This document shows positions 26,001 to 36,588 of a stretch of 64,000 bases of DNA, piece by piece. The notes beneath the pieces are model-generated. The model saw only the letters and a list, made by a program, of their open reading frames with translations. It ran no database searches and had not been told where the DNA came from. Origin of the DNA: Apteryx mantelli (lineage: Eukaryota > Chordata > Aves > Apterygiformes > Apterygidae); contig NC_089979.1 of assembly GCF_036417845.1 (NCBI RefSeq), positions 118,081,415 to 118,145,414 on the forward strand, given 5' to 3'. The first letter of the stretch is position 1. Every line of letters begins with the position of its first letter. A program made the position numbers and the translations under genes.

Positions 26001-26562
26001 GACAGTTGTTTCTTAAAAAATGCTATCTGGCAGTGATTATGTTGAATGTGATTCTAGACAGTATTGGAAGCTTTAGTAAGTAAAAATATATATATATATA
26101 TCAACAACTCAAATATTTAGAGACTTAAAACCTCAACAGTATCTTAAAAGAAAAAAAAGCTAGCTTATTCAGAATGGCATTGTAATTTTGGAGAATAATC
26201 CATCTATCCTAATCCAGATACCATAGGTTTTTTTGGTTTTTAACATCTTTAGTGAAGCTTGATCAGTTTCTCCTTGTGACAAATTTTGCCGTGTTTGAGG
26301 TTTTCATTGGCAAGTATTACCTTTGAATCAACTACATAAAACATAATTTTTCTTTTGGGAAAAAGAAAATGTTTTAATGATCCCTTCAGTGTAGCATTGC
26401 TGTAGGCTACAGTAAAGAGTTCAACTGTACAGTTTGTGAATACTAACCAAGTGAATTTCTGGCTTAAATTTTCAGATGAAATTATTGAACCTCTACATTA
26501 AACGTGCACAAACAGGCTCTGGACCAGGGGATGCAACAGCAGATGTATCTGGACAAAGCTAA
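1926..26562 (+). CDS. CLASP2: CLASP2, C-terminal 584 residues in 12 exons (5' end outside window)
   Basis: CLASP2 is a CLIP-associating protein that binds microtubule plus ends, promotes rescue, and acts at the cell cortex, Golgi and kinetochores. Twelve GT-AG exons join in phase to 1755 bases (584 codons plus stop). Residues 1-177 of this part are helical repeats of a TOG domain (VFSMFLETLVDF, KVAILKYIETL, AAQSVLISLFELN). Residues 178-340 form a Ser/Pro-rich linker (SPLTRPTPRSP, SPLTSPTNTSQ, DYNPYNYSDS). Residues 345-575 are the C-terminal TOG-like domain that binds CLIPs and other partners (HSDLVAELLKEL, IRALALKVLREI, SSVRKACVFCLVAIH). The protein ends SGQS. CLASP2 is preferred over CLASP1 because the linker and C-terminus match the human CLASP2 sequence I remember, and because UBP1 lies next to it. 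The N-terminal TOG domains and the SxIP EB-binding motifs must lie upstream. Confidence 0.95.
2090..3240 (+). other. CLASP2: CLASP2 intron
   Basis: The intron runs from a GTAATG donor to a TTTCACAG acceptor. It is AT-rich with T-runs. No repeat family or RNA gene was seen. Confidence 0.8.
3241..3319 (+). CDS. CLASP2: CLASP2 exon b (TOG)
   Basis: The exon is 79 bases long, between TTTCACAG and GTAAGA. The first base completes Arg55, followed by 26 codons beginning ESFPNDLQFSILMRF and ending TPSLK in phase 0. It belongs to the TOG domain. Confidence 0.95.
3320..8431 (+). other. CLASP2: CLASP2 intron, 5.1 kb
   Basis: This is a long AT-rich intron with a GTAAGA donor and a TTTGCAG acceptor. Short open frames on both strands resemble nothing known. 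No CR1 3' end, RNA gene or conserved exon was recognised. Confidence 0.75.
8432..8575 (+). CDS. CLASP2: CLASP2 exon c (TOG)
   Basis: The exon has 144 bases, exactly 48 codons, phase 0 at both ends, between TTTGCAG and GTATGT. It encodes VKVAILKYIETLAQQMDPGD through SETRLAVSRIITWTTEPK to SSDVRK. It holds TOG-domain helices and the loops between them. Confidence 0.95.
8576..12478 (+). other. CLASP2: CLASP2 intron, 3.9 kb
   Basis: The intron runs from a GTATGT donor to a TCCTGTAG acceptor. It contains long T-runs at 9037-9055 (19 T) and 10392-10415 (24 T) and a G-rich patch near 11697-11713. The longest reverse open frame (9054-9425) has no recognisable domain. Confidence 0.75.
12479..12622 (+). 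CDS. CLASP2: CLASP2 exon d (end of TOG)
   Basis: The exon has 144 bases, 48 codons, phase 0 at both ends. It encodes AAQSVLISLFELNTPEFTML followed by LGALPKTFQDGATKLLHNHL and RNTGNSGQ. It closes the TOG domain. The reading frame stays open for about 26 codons into the intron, so intron retention would add a short unrelated tail. Confidence 0.95.
12623..13090 (+). other. CLASP2: CLASP2 intron
   Basis: A short 468-base intron with a GTATTT donor and a CTCCTCCAG acceptor. It contains G-rich patches at 12665-12688 and around 12740. Nothing else was seen. Confidence 0.8.
13091..13197 (+). CDS. CLASP2: CLASP2 exon e (Ser/Pro linker)
   Basis: The exon has 107 bases, phase 0 in and two bases out (AG, completing a Ser with the next exon). 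It encodes GSMGSPLTRPTPRSP, then SWSSPLTSPTNTSQNTLSP. This is a flexible linker with several SP and TP sites of the kind phosphorylated by proline-directed kinases; specific use of these sites is inference. Confidence 0.94.
13198..14036 (+). other. CLASP2: CLASP2 intron
   Basis: The intron runs from a GTAACG donor to a CCCACAG acceptor. It is mixed composition with no recognised element. Confidence 0.8.
14037..14190 (+). CDS. CLASP2: CLASP2 exon f (linker)
   Basis: The exon has 154 bases between CCCACAG and GTGAGT. The first base completes Ser213, then 51 codons encode AFDYDTENMNSEDIYSSLRG, VTEAIQNFSFRSQEDMNEPV and KRDSKKDDGDS. The sequence is acidic and strongly conserved with remembered mammalian CLASP2. 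Confidence 0.95.
14191..14943 (+). other. CLASP2: CLASP2 intron
   Basis: An AT-rich 753-base intron with a GTGAGT donor and a CTCCTGCAG acceptor. It has a 15-base T-run at 14729-14743. No other element was seen. Confidence 0.8.
14944..15172 (+). CDS. CLASP2: CLASP2 exon g (variable linker)
   Basis: The exon has 229 bases between CTGCAG and GTAAGC, phase 0 in and one base out. The first half (ICSASGIVDLRAGSGVSDTG) differs clearly from remembered human CLASP2. The second half (HSSPRSRDYNPYNYSDSI then FNKSALKEAMFDDDAEQFPD) is nearly identical. The site read as ISPF in human is ISSF here, removing one Ser-Pro pair. The frame runs on into the intron for 47 codons. Confidence 0.93.
18190..18456 (-). 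mobile_element. Decayed CR1 LINE reverse-transcriptase fragment
   Basis: The minus strand reads VLGLVLFDAFVND, then an AVAKVLENRTRIQKDLDK stretch, then KVNNDKCKARH. This is a degraded version of the CR1 pol segment containing the VLGPVLFNIFIND, IQRDLDRLEKWA and KFNKGKCKVLH blocks. The FADD catalytic block that should lie between them is not preserved. The copy is truncated at both ends and clearly inactive. The opposite-strand DNA resembles the old CR1/L3-type repeat common in sauropsids. Boundaries are approximate. Confidence 0.7.
18685..18858 (+). mobile_element. CR1 LINE 3' end (5'-truncated copy)
   Basis: The sequence begins GCACTGGAACAGGTTGCCCA, passes through GGTTGGACTAGATGATCTCC and CCTTCCAACC, and ends in two copies of the ATTCTGTG octamer at 18843-18858. 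This is the diagnostic 3' UTR and terminus of avian-type CR1 elements, in the + orientation. About 175 bases survive, as is usual for 5'-truncated CR1 copies. It is the best evidence in the window for a bird or close reptile. Confidence 0.93.
20839..21032 (+). CDS. CLASP2: CLASP2 exon h (start of C-terminal domain)
   Basis: The exon has 194 bases between TTTAACAG and GTAAAT. Its first two bases complete Glu341, then PPMDHSDLVAELLKELSNHN, ERVEERKAALYELMKLTQEE and SFGVWDEHFKTILLLLLETL follow, ending GDKE in phase 0. It opens the C-terminal helical domain that in mammals binds CLIP-170 and other partners. Confidence 0.95.
21033..21903 (+). other. CLASP2: CLASP2 intron
   Basis: An AT-rich 871-base intron with a GTAAAT donor and an AATCTTTAG acceptor. 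There is a T-run near 21730. No repeat family was seen. Confidence 0.8.
21904..22032 (+). CDS. CLASP2: CLASP2 exon i (C-terminal domain)
   Basis: The exon has 129 bases, 43 codons, phase 0 at both ends, between CTTTAG and GTTAGT. It encodes HAIRALALKVLREILRNQPA, RFKNYAELTIMKTLEAHKDP and HKE. These are TOG-like helices. Confidence 0.95.
22033..23929 (+). other. CLASP2: CLASP2 intron with 10-base tandem repeat
   Basis: The intron has a GTTAGT donor and a TTTCAACAG acceptor. A 10-base unit GTTAATAAAG is repeated about four times with small changes at 22178-22216. C-rich tracts lie near 22813-22830 and 22944-22951. No other element was identified. Confidence 0.8.
22178..22216 (+). repeat. 10-base tandem repeat (GTTAATAAAG)
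   Basis: Units start at 22178 (GTTAATAAAG), 22188 (GTTAATTAGA) and 22198 (GTTAATAAAG), with a further imperfect unit from 22207. It is a small local duplication inside a CLASP2 intron. Confidence 0.85.
23930..24136 (+). CDS. CLASP2: CLASP2 exon j (C-terminal domain)
   Basis: The exon has 207 bases, 69 codons, phase 0 at both ends, between TTCAACAG and GTAAAA. It encodes VVRSAEEAASMLATSISPDQ, CIKVLCPIIQTADYPINLAA, IKMQTKVIERVSKETLTQLL and PEIVPGLIQ. It forms the central helices of the C-terminal TOG-like domain. Confidence 0.95.
24137..25217 (+). other. CLASP2: CLASP2 intron
   Basis: A 1081-base intron with a GTAAAA donor and a TTTCTAG acceptor. It has a G-rich patch at about 24485-24515 and another at 24690-24750. 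No named element was recognised. Confidence 0.8.
25218..25334 (+). CDS. CLASP2: CLASP2 exon k (C-terminal domain)
   Basis: The exon has 117 bases, 39 codons, phase 0 at both ends, between TTTCTAG and GTAAGT. It encodes GYDNSESSVRKACVFCLVAI then HAVIGDELKPHLSQLTGSK. The SSVRKACVFCL helix is a strong CLASP signature. Confidence 0.96.
25335..26475 (+). other. CLASP2: CLASP2 last intron
   Basis: The intron runs from a GTAAGT donor to an ATTTTCAG acceptor. It contains short AT dinucleotide tracts (near 25636-25650 and 26086-26101) and a C-rich tract at 25898-25917. No gene was seen. Confidence 0.8.
26476..26562 (+). CDS. CLASP2: CLASP2 terminal coding exon and stop
   Basis: After ATTTTCAG the exon encodes MKLLNLYIKRAQTGSGPGDA then TADVSGQS and stops at TAA 26560-26562. 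The C-terminal tail matches remembered CLASP2 (TGSG...DVSGQS), with small changes in the middle. It continues into the 3' UTR without a break. Confidence 0.96.
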   Translation: MKLLNLYIKRAQTGSGPGDATADVSGQS

Positions 26563-26780
26563 TGAAGCTGACAAGAGTGAACCAGGTCTCTTAAAGAAAG
26601 GGCAAGACCCTCTTCAGTGAAAGGAGAATTCTTACACACAGTTTTGGAACTCTTTTTTTTCTGTTTTTTTTTTTGTTTTTTTCTTTAACCAATGGCTGTC
26701 CTCAGCCTGCATGTGACTGTTGCAATAGAGTTATTCCAAAACCAAGAAAAAACAGTATTAACATCAGTTGATCAAAACGA

Positions 26781-26786
26781 AATAAA
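26781..26786 (+). terminator. CLASP2: Proximal poly(A) signal of CLASP2
   Basis: A canonical AATAAA lies 218 bases after the stop and is followed by T- and GT-rich sequence (GTTTTCCTGTTC, CTCTGTGTC). It would give a short 3' UTR. Confidence 0.55.
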
Positions 26787-28620
26787 ATTTAAAAATAATC
26801 TAATCCATTAGTTTTCCTGTTCGCAATCCTCTGTGTCTTCCCATTAACTTTTGCCAGTGTTACTGTATTAAAATTTTTTTTAATGCTAATTAAACAGGTA
26901 TGCTTTAAGCTTCAGAAGTTAAAATATAAATTCTGTTGCTTTCATTCAGCTGCAGATAACATTGTTTTTATTGCTATTTTGTTTGAGTATCATGTCCTTT
27001 GCTAGAAACAAGAAGTGATGTGAAACAAGGCAGGTCTAGTCTGAACTGCAGTGAGACTCAGTCACTGTGTTGGTGGTTCATCTTATTTACAGCTTGTTTG
27101 GGATATTCTGGAGATTGAGAAATATGCCTATAAAAAAAGCTGGATTGATCCAGTTCTGTAAAAGTGATATTGTTCATTGGTTGTATGTTTGTTGCATAAA
27201 TAAGAATTTAGTGTGAACAGTAGAGGACTAGTACAACTAGTACCTCCTAATGTGGAAGACAGCCCTTTCAGGGTAGCATTGCCGAACTGGTGATAGTGTG
27301 GCAGTCTGCTTTTTAGCAGCAGAGTTAATGGTCACTTGATGGATGTGAACCATCCTTGTCACCTTTCGTTCTTCAAGCAGGATGCTTCAGACTGGAGTGC
27401 TCTGCCCAAGCATGCTCAGTATGTATTTATCTTTATCACTAGAATGTTTCCTCTCAACCTAATTGCTGGAACCAGTAGTCTTGTATTGTAACTCACATGG
27501 GATTTTATGACAACAGTGCAGAAAACAACTTACTCGTTACCTTCCTAAAAGCACCAAGGTTTTCTGCATTGAAGTTAAATGGGAGGGAGGGGGAATAGTC
27601 ACAAATGCTATGGATCTTGCCACCTTTTAATTTAAAAAGTATATATTTTGGATGAGTTGGGAAAGCTGCACCAAACTACTTGCATGGTTTTCTTGAATAG
27701 CATCCTCAAGACCCATCTGGATTAAGGTGTGGAAATGTTTCCAGGGTTTGTTTTTCCATTTTTTGAAAGAGAGTTAGTTTATTGTGAATAATGGTTCTTT
27801 GTATTTATGAACTTGATAAGGGAAAGAGAGAACAAAAATCAAGTAAATGTGTCCCTAAATGTTGTCTTTTTCTTCTTTTTCTTTCTTTTTTTATTTTTTG
27901 GTCTTGGATATAAGCAACAAGCTAATTAACTGAGAACTGGGATGAAATAGACCCTTCCTAGGAATGGTGGAACTTTTTTTTTTTTCTTTGACTGTGATGT
28001 TGTCTAGTTATAGAAAGTGTATCCTGATAAGAGAGAAAATAGCGGTGCCAAGGATGATGATCTATGCTAGGCTAAAATTCTCTCTACCTCTTCAGGGTGA
28101 CTAATTTTTGAATGAGCTGCTGCCTATAGCACCCAGTGGAAGAACTATCTACAGAAATTCTTCTTTATTTCTTTTTTTTTCAAATTACCACTTAATGTGT
28201 ATTCAAAACTCTATTCTTCAACATGCAGCCAAATATCCTAAGAAACTACTTACACACTTTACTTACTAGATACCCTGAAAAACAAAACTGAATAAAAATG
28301 AAGTCAGATGCTTGTAGTTACATGAAAGGTTGTTTTCACTTCAGTTTGAAGTGAATCTGATAGAAAAAGTTGAGATATGGTTGTTAAAAAAACAATGTCG
28401 TTGCAGAGATTTATTCTATTGGAGGAAAAGTTGTAGAAACATAGGTAAAGACTTAAAACAAGACTGTCATAACTTGTCACTAGCCCTTTTTAGCAGCTAC
28501 ATCAGGAAAATAGTATCTCCTCTTTCTTTCCTTTGTTATATGTAACATTCTTGTTGTTTTCTACTGTTTAATTACATTGTGTATTTATAGTTCTATGCTT
28601 ACCATTGTGCATATACTGGC

Positions 28621-28626
28621 AATAAA
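28621..28626 (+). terminator. CLASP2: Distal poly(A) signal of CLASP2
   Basis: An AATAAA is flanked by TGTA elements (TGTACATAAC, TGTATACATT) and followed by a T/GT-rich segment (GGTTTTCTGTTTTATTTG). This is a well-formed cleavage site and likely gives the long UTR of about 2.1 kb. Confidence 0.6.
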
Positions 28627-31600
28627 ATGTACATAACATTACTTTAAAAAATTGGCAATGTATACATTCTGGTTTTCTGTTTTATTTGATCACATGCTAT
28701 TAAAAAATTATAAATGTCATTGATACAACATTGGTTTAAAAAAAAATCTAAAGAATCTTCCAGTTTTGTGTGTCCAAATAATGTTTTTTTAGATACTCTG
28801 TTACTAGAGCTGTCTTGGCATTAGAAAACATGCTGTTAATACCAGTCTGCCAGGCAAAAAGAATGTTTTTTAGAAATTGAGTAAAATCTTTATGATCACC
28901 AGATTTCATTCATTTAGGCAAGCTTCTTGTTTACTTAATTTATGTGTACATTATTTATACATTGTGGGTGTGGTTTTTAGTATTTTTAAAACATTTTTTC
29001 AATTGAAGATCTTGCAATGTACATTTCAGTGATATAAAAAAAATCGGTTAAAAACACAGATTCTAAGTTTAATAGGCTTGTGTGTTAATCCTGCTTTTTC
29101 TACAGGTAATACTTATTTTCAAGGGATCATTTCAAGATGACTTTGCTGTTTGCCTTTGTTTGAAGATGTTATTTCATACTGCAAAAATAAGTGTATTGAA
29201 ACATACAGTATATCTTCTGACCAAATATATTATTTTTTTCTTATGTGTAAACAAAAAGGAAAAAAAATGCTATAAAAGTTGGTCAGAGATGTTTTCATCC
29301 CACATAAGATTGAAAGTTTTTGTTCCAGGTACGGGGAGGGAAGATGTTTATAAGAAATTGGTTGGTCAGTTATTCTTCCAAATAATCTTTAAATATTGGA
29401 AGCGTAGATATCCCATGTACTTAAAAGCCTGAATGTAATATATTTAGATGAATCTTTCAATTATGATATGACTGTTTTTGTTTCTAACAAAAGTGAGGCT
29501 GCTATGCATGGATAAAATCTGCTTTATAGTAAATCAAGCCATCAGAATGTAAGAATTTGCAACAAAATGCTTTCCACTGCAACCAGGTATCAGATTCACT
29601 GCAATACTTCTGCTTTCATTTCCTATGTTATAAGTAGACATTAGCTTAATTAAATTGGAATTATCGTTAGTCATGCCTTATGTTCATGCTGGAGGTGCTT
29701 TCTCTAATGGATTAGTATAAAGATCTAGAAGAAAATTAAGTTACGGTTCTTTTTCAGAAGGAATTTCTTTGTGTTCTTTCTAATATTCTCTAAAGATTAA
29801 GTCACTGTTGCAATGATTTGAATGCTGAAATGTGGTTCTGAAAAGGCTGGGGTTTGGGCTTAAAAGGGAGAGAGGAAGAAGGAAAGAAAGCTACATGCAG
29901 AATCAGGGCAGGAAACACATAGGGGACTTGGATGTCATTTGTTTTAAAGGATTTTGAGTAACATGTTATGTTGAGCTGAAGTCTTAGCAAGGCAGTTGGA
30001 ATAGTAAGCCTAAATTGAAAGGAGAGCTGATCATGTAAATCTTCCTGAGTTTGGTTGCTTGTTTGTTTTCAAAGATAAAGATTGGAACCAGCTGAGCTGT
30101 GTTTATTATTTGTGGTCTGAGTCCCAGGGTGAAGAAGGTTTGTATCCTGGAACAGGCTTTCATGTTCTCAGGAGCTTCTATGGATGTTTAAGTGTTTGAG
30201 TATATCCATGCAGTAAGCCTGTAGGCCCAAACTGTTTACGGTTTAATTTTCAGTAAAGAATTTGAATTCTGAATATAACATTGTTCCTTTGAAAATGAGC
30301 CTGAAAGAACATAATCTTGAGGAATAATCTCCTGAGTTATGCTACAGTTAATCCCTGTGATGCTGGAGGCTAGTGAGAATGGTTCAGTTTGTTGTGGTAA
30401 TGTTCACTGTGCCGGGTTGGAGCTTAGCAAACAAAGACATAGACTATAATAAACATAAATAAGGTGGGGATAAAATGGGCAGTTTGGGACTGGGAAGATT
30501 ATCGGGAGAATGAAAACTGATGCTTTCCCCCCATTAAAACAGTAAACTGATCAGTTTTGCAATTGCAGGTTTAATTCCATTTAAAATGAAAGTGAAATGA
30601 AGCATGTTTTGAGGAAGGATGATTGGAAATAATGCTTGATAGAGAAACATGGAAAATATATTGCAGTGGAAAAAAACAATGTAGCTGCCATCTTGATACA
30701 GAAAAATGATATTACTCATAACTGTTTGATATCCAGACTTCCTATCATTGGTAGCAAATAAAAAAGTAACTGAACTTTATCACAGGTACAGAAGTTTCAC
30801 AGGTTGTTTTGGTGTGCTTCCTTTCCTAGATCTTGCTGTTGTCCACAAATGCAAATCTTTGCACCTCTATGAACTCGTACTGAAATCAGTAATGCTTCTG
30901 TTAACTGTATGTCAAGCTGGAGTCAAAGGTAGGGCCTGTCTGTCTAAGGAAGATTTATACCAGGAAAATCAAAGGTATAGATTTAAGTTAGGCAATGGGC
31001 AGACATTCCCAGAAGCCGGCTAGACTGGTTAGATATTGCCTCACTGGTTCCTCTCTGTCCATGGCAGGGCCGACGGAGCACCTTGCGTGAGCAGTCTTCA
31101 TCCATTCGAGGCCCAACCCAGCTGGTCCTTAGGCAGCATCCTGGGATCAGAAACTTCTGCCAGGGCTGTTTGCAAAAGTGAACATCTGTCCAGGGCCTTG
31201 AGAGTCTGCCTATATGGAAGAACTAATTTCTTACCACATGTTGCTTAGCCTGAGCATAGATAGTTCACATTAAAACATCAGGGAAGATGAGGAAACTGTG
31301 ATTTTAGCTTAGTTTAAGCAGCTGAAATGCAAGTCTATAAGGGATCTGGATGGGTCTGTTTCAATTAGAATTGCAGACTAGCATGTTTTTAATGCTTAAT
31401 AATCTGCTAATCCAAATAAATATACTACTTTTGAAATGCAGCTGTAACTGTATACCAGTGCAAAAATCTTCTAATCTGGTAAAGGATGTCATTTGTGGCC
31501 TTTGTTATTTTTTTATCTTTTGAAAATAATCTAAAGTGATATGGACAAAACCTTTTTATACCATACTAAATGTCATCATAGATGGTTACGTTTTCTCTAT

Positions 31601-34600
31601 GTGGAGAATTGAGTTGTTTGATCCATTTTTGATCCCTCAAATGACAATTGAGGCCATGCTAGAGGACTAATCAACTGAGCTGTTTTAGCCAGATGAAGTT
31701 ACCTGTTCTCTCTAAGGAGTTCTCATGCATCACTACTTATGTAGCCTGAATTTGTCAAAGAGGAGAAATTTTAATTGAATGTTAACTGGTTGTTTAGAAT
31801 TTGACAGATGAAACTTTTTTTAAAAAAATCTTTTATTCAGAACTTGTATCCTTTTGACTCGTATTTCTGGTTTTTCTATTTGGAGGGAATTGAGGCTGTA
31901 AGATTTGGAAGAGTCAAAGTTAAGCATATTCATGTGTACTCTTCAGTCACTTGTAAATCCCCTTGATAAAGTGACTAAAAAGGGACTTGCTGCAAAATAG
32001 GGGACTAAATTGTGGCCTTTAAATTGGTACTATGCAAAAAAGATGTCGCTGCTTCACAAATGTGATGTTCATAATTCATTTCCTCATACCCTTTCTTTCC
32101 ATATATAATGAATTTACATTTTTACTTTTGTATATGTAGGTTGCCAGTACTTATTTATTTCTGCATATTCATTTTCTTTGGAAATAAAATGTTGGTTGAA
32201 ACCATTAGACAATAATATCCAATGCTACCTGAAAAGTGGCTTTTGGACTTGATGGTTTGCACTGAAATTGCTATTTTTTTCCATAAAGTATTTCCTGAAT
32301 GGAAAAAAGTGAAAGGTGTGGGGGGAGGGGGGCTTAAATAATTGACATGGGGTTTTCTTATTTAAGTTGAATTTTTCTAGATACTAAGTATATCACTTGT
32401 GCAGCTCCATGACACCTCCTTTCACAGATTGTCTCCACATAGTTATTAATTCTGTTCTTAAAAATGCAAGTTGGATGCCTTCTTAAATTTAATGGCAGTA
32501 AATAAAGACACTGTCTTCAAGTGATACTCTAACATAGAGGTAGATATGTTACTGGTATACTCATTTGGTAATTTCCTTAGCATCCTAGCCAAACTGGAGA
32601 ATAGCCCAGGTATTGCTCTCTCTTTGCACCCCCAACAAGAAGGCAAAAGAGCGAAGGGAAAAGTAAATATATGAAGTGCTTCAAAGAACTGCAGTTACTG
32701 CAAAGCTATGAATACTCTATATTTTTTCAAATGACTTGTGTTCTTGGTGACTGACACAATAGACTGTAAAACTGCTATTCAGAAGAAGCATACCTCAACC
32801 AAAGACTTACTTGAGGGTTCAGTACAAAATTTTGCCAAAAGTAAGACCTCCTTAGGTGTCAGGCTACTAAAAATGCCATAGAAGCTGCTTGTGTTTTGGT
32901 AAAGTGAGTTATGAATGGAGTTTGGGGGTCTGTAAACTACTTGCTCATGCCAAACCTTGCTTCAACTTTGAATCCATTTGGATAGTTGATAATTTCTGAT
33001 CAGTCTGTCAGCGCATGCCCTTCATACTAGAAGGGCATTAAGGGCATTAAGCCCCTCTGTAGCTTAACTTTCCTTGATTAGAAATCTGCTTACAGCAGAA
33101 TACCAATAAAAAAAATTTTGGTTTAAATTACAAATCCATGGTTATTTCATGTAAGAATTGGAAAAATCCTGTGACTGATAATTTATCCTTATGAAAAACA
33201 TTATGAGGAAGTTTTAACAGAAGAACCTGTATTTTCCCCCATTTTCCTTATCAATATAATCTGTTTTATAAACAAAAAGCAAATATCCTAGAATAGAAAC
33301 TGACTGCCTGGCTTTCAATTGAGGGAGCCTGAACTCTGAGGCAAGTTTTTTCCATTGCTTTAAACTTTGCAAAGTTAGAGTAGTCACAGTGGCATCTTAT
33401 CTGTGGAATATGCTGAAGGTCAGAAAAATTGGAAAGCATACACCAGCCTTGGGCAGGTGTGCCATTAAGAAAATGAACTGACTGTGGTCTTGCTACCTTT
33501 GTAGCCCAGAAGAAAAACACCTATTGTTTATCTTTCATATTCAAGTCAAATAATAGATGGCCACATTCCCAGAATACGATGCAACTGTATGGTTGCATGA
33601 AAATCTGGACTGATAATAAAAATTACAGTTAAGCATTCTGCAGCCCTGGGAGGTGAATCCTTTTAAAGAAGGGATACTTGGTGGTAGAAGCTGACATGCT
33701 TGCTTGTACAGGAGGATATCTGTACCATCCAGACCTGTTTGTATTTGATCTGTGACTTCTGGGGCATTGATCATCTCTTGAATAGTTAACCAACCTGACC
33801 TCACTGAAGTGCCTTGCTAGGCATTTCCCTCAAGAGAGGAAAGGTTTCCTGAACAGCTGCAGGGCTTTTGGGAGGACAGAAGCTTGCAGCCAAAAGTTCC
33901 TTCTCAGTCACCACTTCATGTTCCTATGGTTAGAGACAGTATCAACAGTTTCCCCAGGCTGCTGAAAGACAGTGGTATTTCACTGCCCTTCTGCGGCAAG
34001 ATTCATCTGACAAAAGAAATGGTCATTGACCAAAGATAGTGTTTAGCAAGGAGTGCGTAGCACTCTTGCATGATTCTCTACCTCTTAGCATCATTTTGGG
34101 GAGAGGGAACTGCTATTCAAATGAGTCAGCATTGCAAGCCTCTATCATAAGAGAGAGCACTGAGAAGAAACTCCTGGTATCATTGGAGGCTGCCCTTTCT
34201 CAGAAGTCTGTGAGCTGCTGCTTCTTCAACCATATAAGAAAAGGGATTTTTACCCTATGAGGATGTGGAAAACAGCAAGATCATTGCACAATGGATATGA
34301 AAAGAGGGACATGGTGTATATACTTAAATTTAAAACACTGTAATGTATAGGTCTTGTTCTTAAAAACTTTAAAAACTCATCTATTTTGTAATGTTTTCAA
34401 GAAGGAGATTTTCTTGGAATAAGGAATGTCTTGCCTTCTGCATGGAGAATTAAGAGGATGAACACTGAATTTGGAGGCTTTGATCAACAAAGCCAAGACA
34501 GCACCATGCTAGAAAATGTTAGACCTGGAAAGGTACCCAAAGCTGCCACAGAACCATTGGTATAAGGAATTCTGTCCATTAGGAATGAGGAGCAGAGCTG

Positions 34601-36564
34601 ACTTTCCTGTGCCTTGTGTGCGAGAACGTACAGGAAGCCTGCATTGCCACAGCAGAAACTGTGAATCCAAATACTGATATTTAGGCTACTAACTAGGTGC
34701 ACAGCAAGCATGGCATAGCAGGATAACAAACACTTGGAAGTGTCCACCTCTATAGACATCTGACTCTTCTACAAAAGAGCTACTCCATTCTTTGCTACAG
34801 CCATAAAGACCTGGTAACTTAAGTTTTGAACTCGGGTATGATGTGATTAATTAAATCTAAAGAAAATTTCTCTGAACAGTGTTACTGTCTAAACCTCTTT
34901 AATGACTACAAATGATCTCCATCTGACAGTTTTCTGTATAGGCCAGAAAGCATTTTTAAAAAGAGGCAGAGGAAAGCAAAGATAATGGCCACCATACCTG
35001 CATCTCATAGCAGAGATGTGAAATTGGTCAATACCTCAACACCCTAATCAGATCCTCTTTGATTTAGTAGGTTATATGAGGAATAGGACTATGGAAGAAG
35101 AGATTAGAGCAGTAACACCCTGCAAAGGAGGCTTTCAGCTGTGGAGGTCACCATTCCCCAATAAGGTGGCAGAACCTATGAGGAAAGAAGCGTTTCCTGC
35201 ATTGGTCAGACAAAACCAAACCTAAGTTTTTTGTAAACTGACCCTTGAGCATTGGAAGCAATCCATATTTCTCATTGTGTATAAAGTTACTTCACTTCTT
35301 TGCCTCATATCAAGCAAACTCTGAAGCAAGTCCAAACACCAGGTGTGCTAAATGTCTAATGCATCTCACCGAAGTGGTCTGAAGAAACTGTTGAATTATT
35401 CAGCGTGCTCAACATTGTCGCATGTCAAGTGGAATGCCATTCTGCTGAGATGCCTTATGATGCATTGTCATATCTCTGCTGTTGATGTCCTAAGACTTCC
35501 ACTGGAATTTGGTGGTCTACCACCAAAGTAAGGTGTTCCTTATGGTTCTTCCTGCTTTGCTCCCCCCTACCCCCACCCCAGTCCTGCTTCTCAAGAGTCT
35601 TGAGTGTCACAGAGGAAGGACTGGTAAGTGTAGCTGTCCTTACAGTGCTTAAATGTAAACAGACCCAGATTAGGATGTCTAAAACCACCCTGTGATCCAG
35701 AATAAAGATGGCAGGTGCACCTGAGGAAGATGAACACATTACTGCTTATCTTTCACTGGATAAAACTGACAAGGTGTGTTACCGTTTTCAGACTGTCCTC
35801 TAGCGACTTGTGCCACCTTCGGATGACCTGACATAGGAATAAGGATTATGTTGTGTCCTGTCTAACATGTCAGGAGTTGTGTGATCAGAACTGCAGGCTA
35901 CCCTGGAACCACGGTGAGGGATCATGTGTAGGAGTTTCTTGCTCGTGATTGTAACCTGTCAGTGCTTAAGTTCATAGTAACAGCAGCAAAGAGTCCAGTC
36001 CCACTAACAGAATGCATATATGGGAGAGACTGCGGTCATGCATTCAGAAGTACACACGCAGAAGAGCTAGAAATAAGATTCAGCACTTCCCACCTCAATG
36101 TATGATGGATTCACAGCCAGTGAAAGCAGGGAGTATCATCTAAACATGAATACCAGACTGATACTTAGCGATTCAGGTAAACTGGGTCACTGATGTCCAC
36201 TTTGACAGGTGTTTCCAAAGTTACCCCGCATTTGGCAGCAATTGTTGACACAACCAAAAAGAGTCCAAAGAACAAACAAGACAGATCGAAGCAACACTGC
36301 TTTCTCTTCTCTATGCTCTGTTTTGGGTTTGAAGCATATAGGCATTGTTCCTGCTTATATATAAACCTGTCTTCTGCTTTTAAATTGAACTAGCATTTTA
36401 AGTACAGCTAAAAACCATCACTTGACAGCAAAACTTATTTTGAACAAATTCTTCAGAATATATCATAGTTTGTGACCAAGTTTATAATGTCTTGTATGGT
36501 TTGTGATTGAGTTTTTCCATGTGTTTTCTGCAGAATGATTTTTACTTGCCAAAAAACAAAGCCG

Positions 36565-36588
36565 CCCCCCCCCCCCCCCCAAAAAAAA
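36565..36588. repeat. C-run followed by A-run
   Basis: Sixteen C residues at 36565-36580 are followed directly by eight A residues. This is simple sequence, likely polymorphic in length and error-prone in assembly. Confidence 0.9.

Larger units (their letters stand above)
26563..28645 (+). other. CLASP2: CLASP2 3' UTR (probable extent)
   Basis: This untranslated tail follows the CLASP2 stop. Two AATAAA signals with downstream T/GT-rich sequence could end it, at 26781 and 28621; another AATAAA lies at 28291. The sequence is T-rich with several T-runs. The distal end is inferred from the signal and the flanking TGTA elements. Confidence 0.6.

Noticed and set aside
35708..35803. 31-codon frame starting MAGAPEEDEH
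   Set aside because: It has a fair start context but is very short, with no known homologue and no supporting structure.
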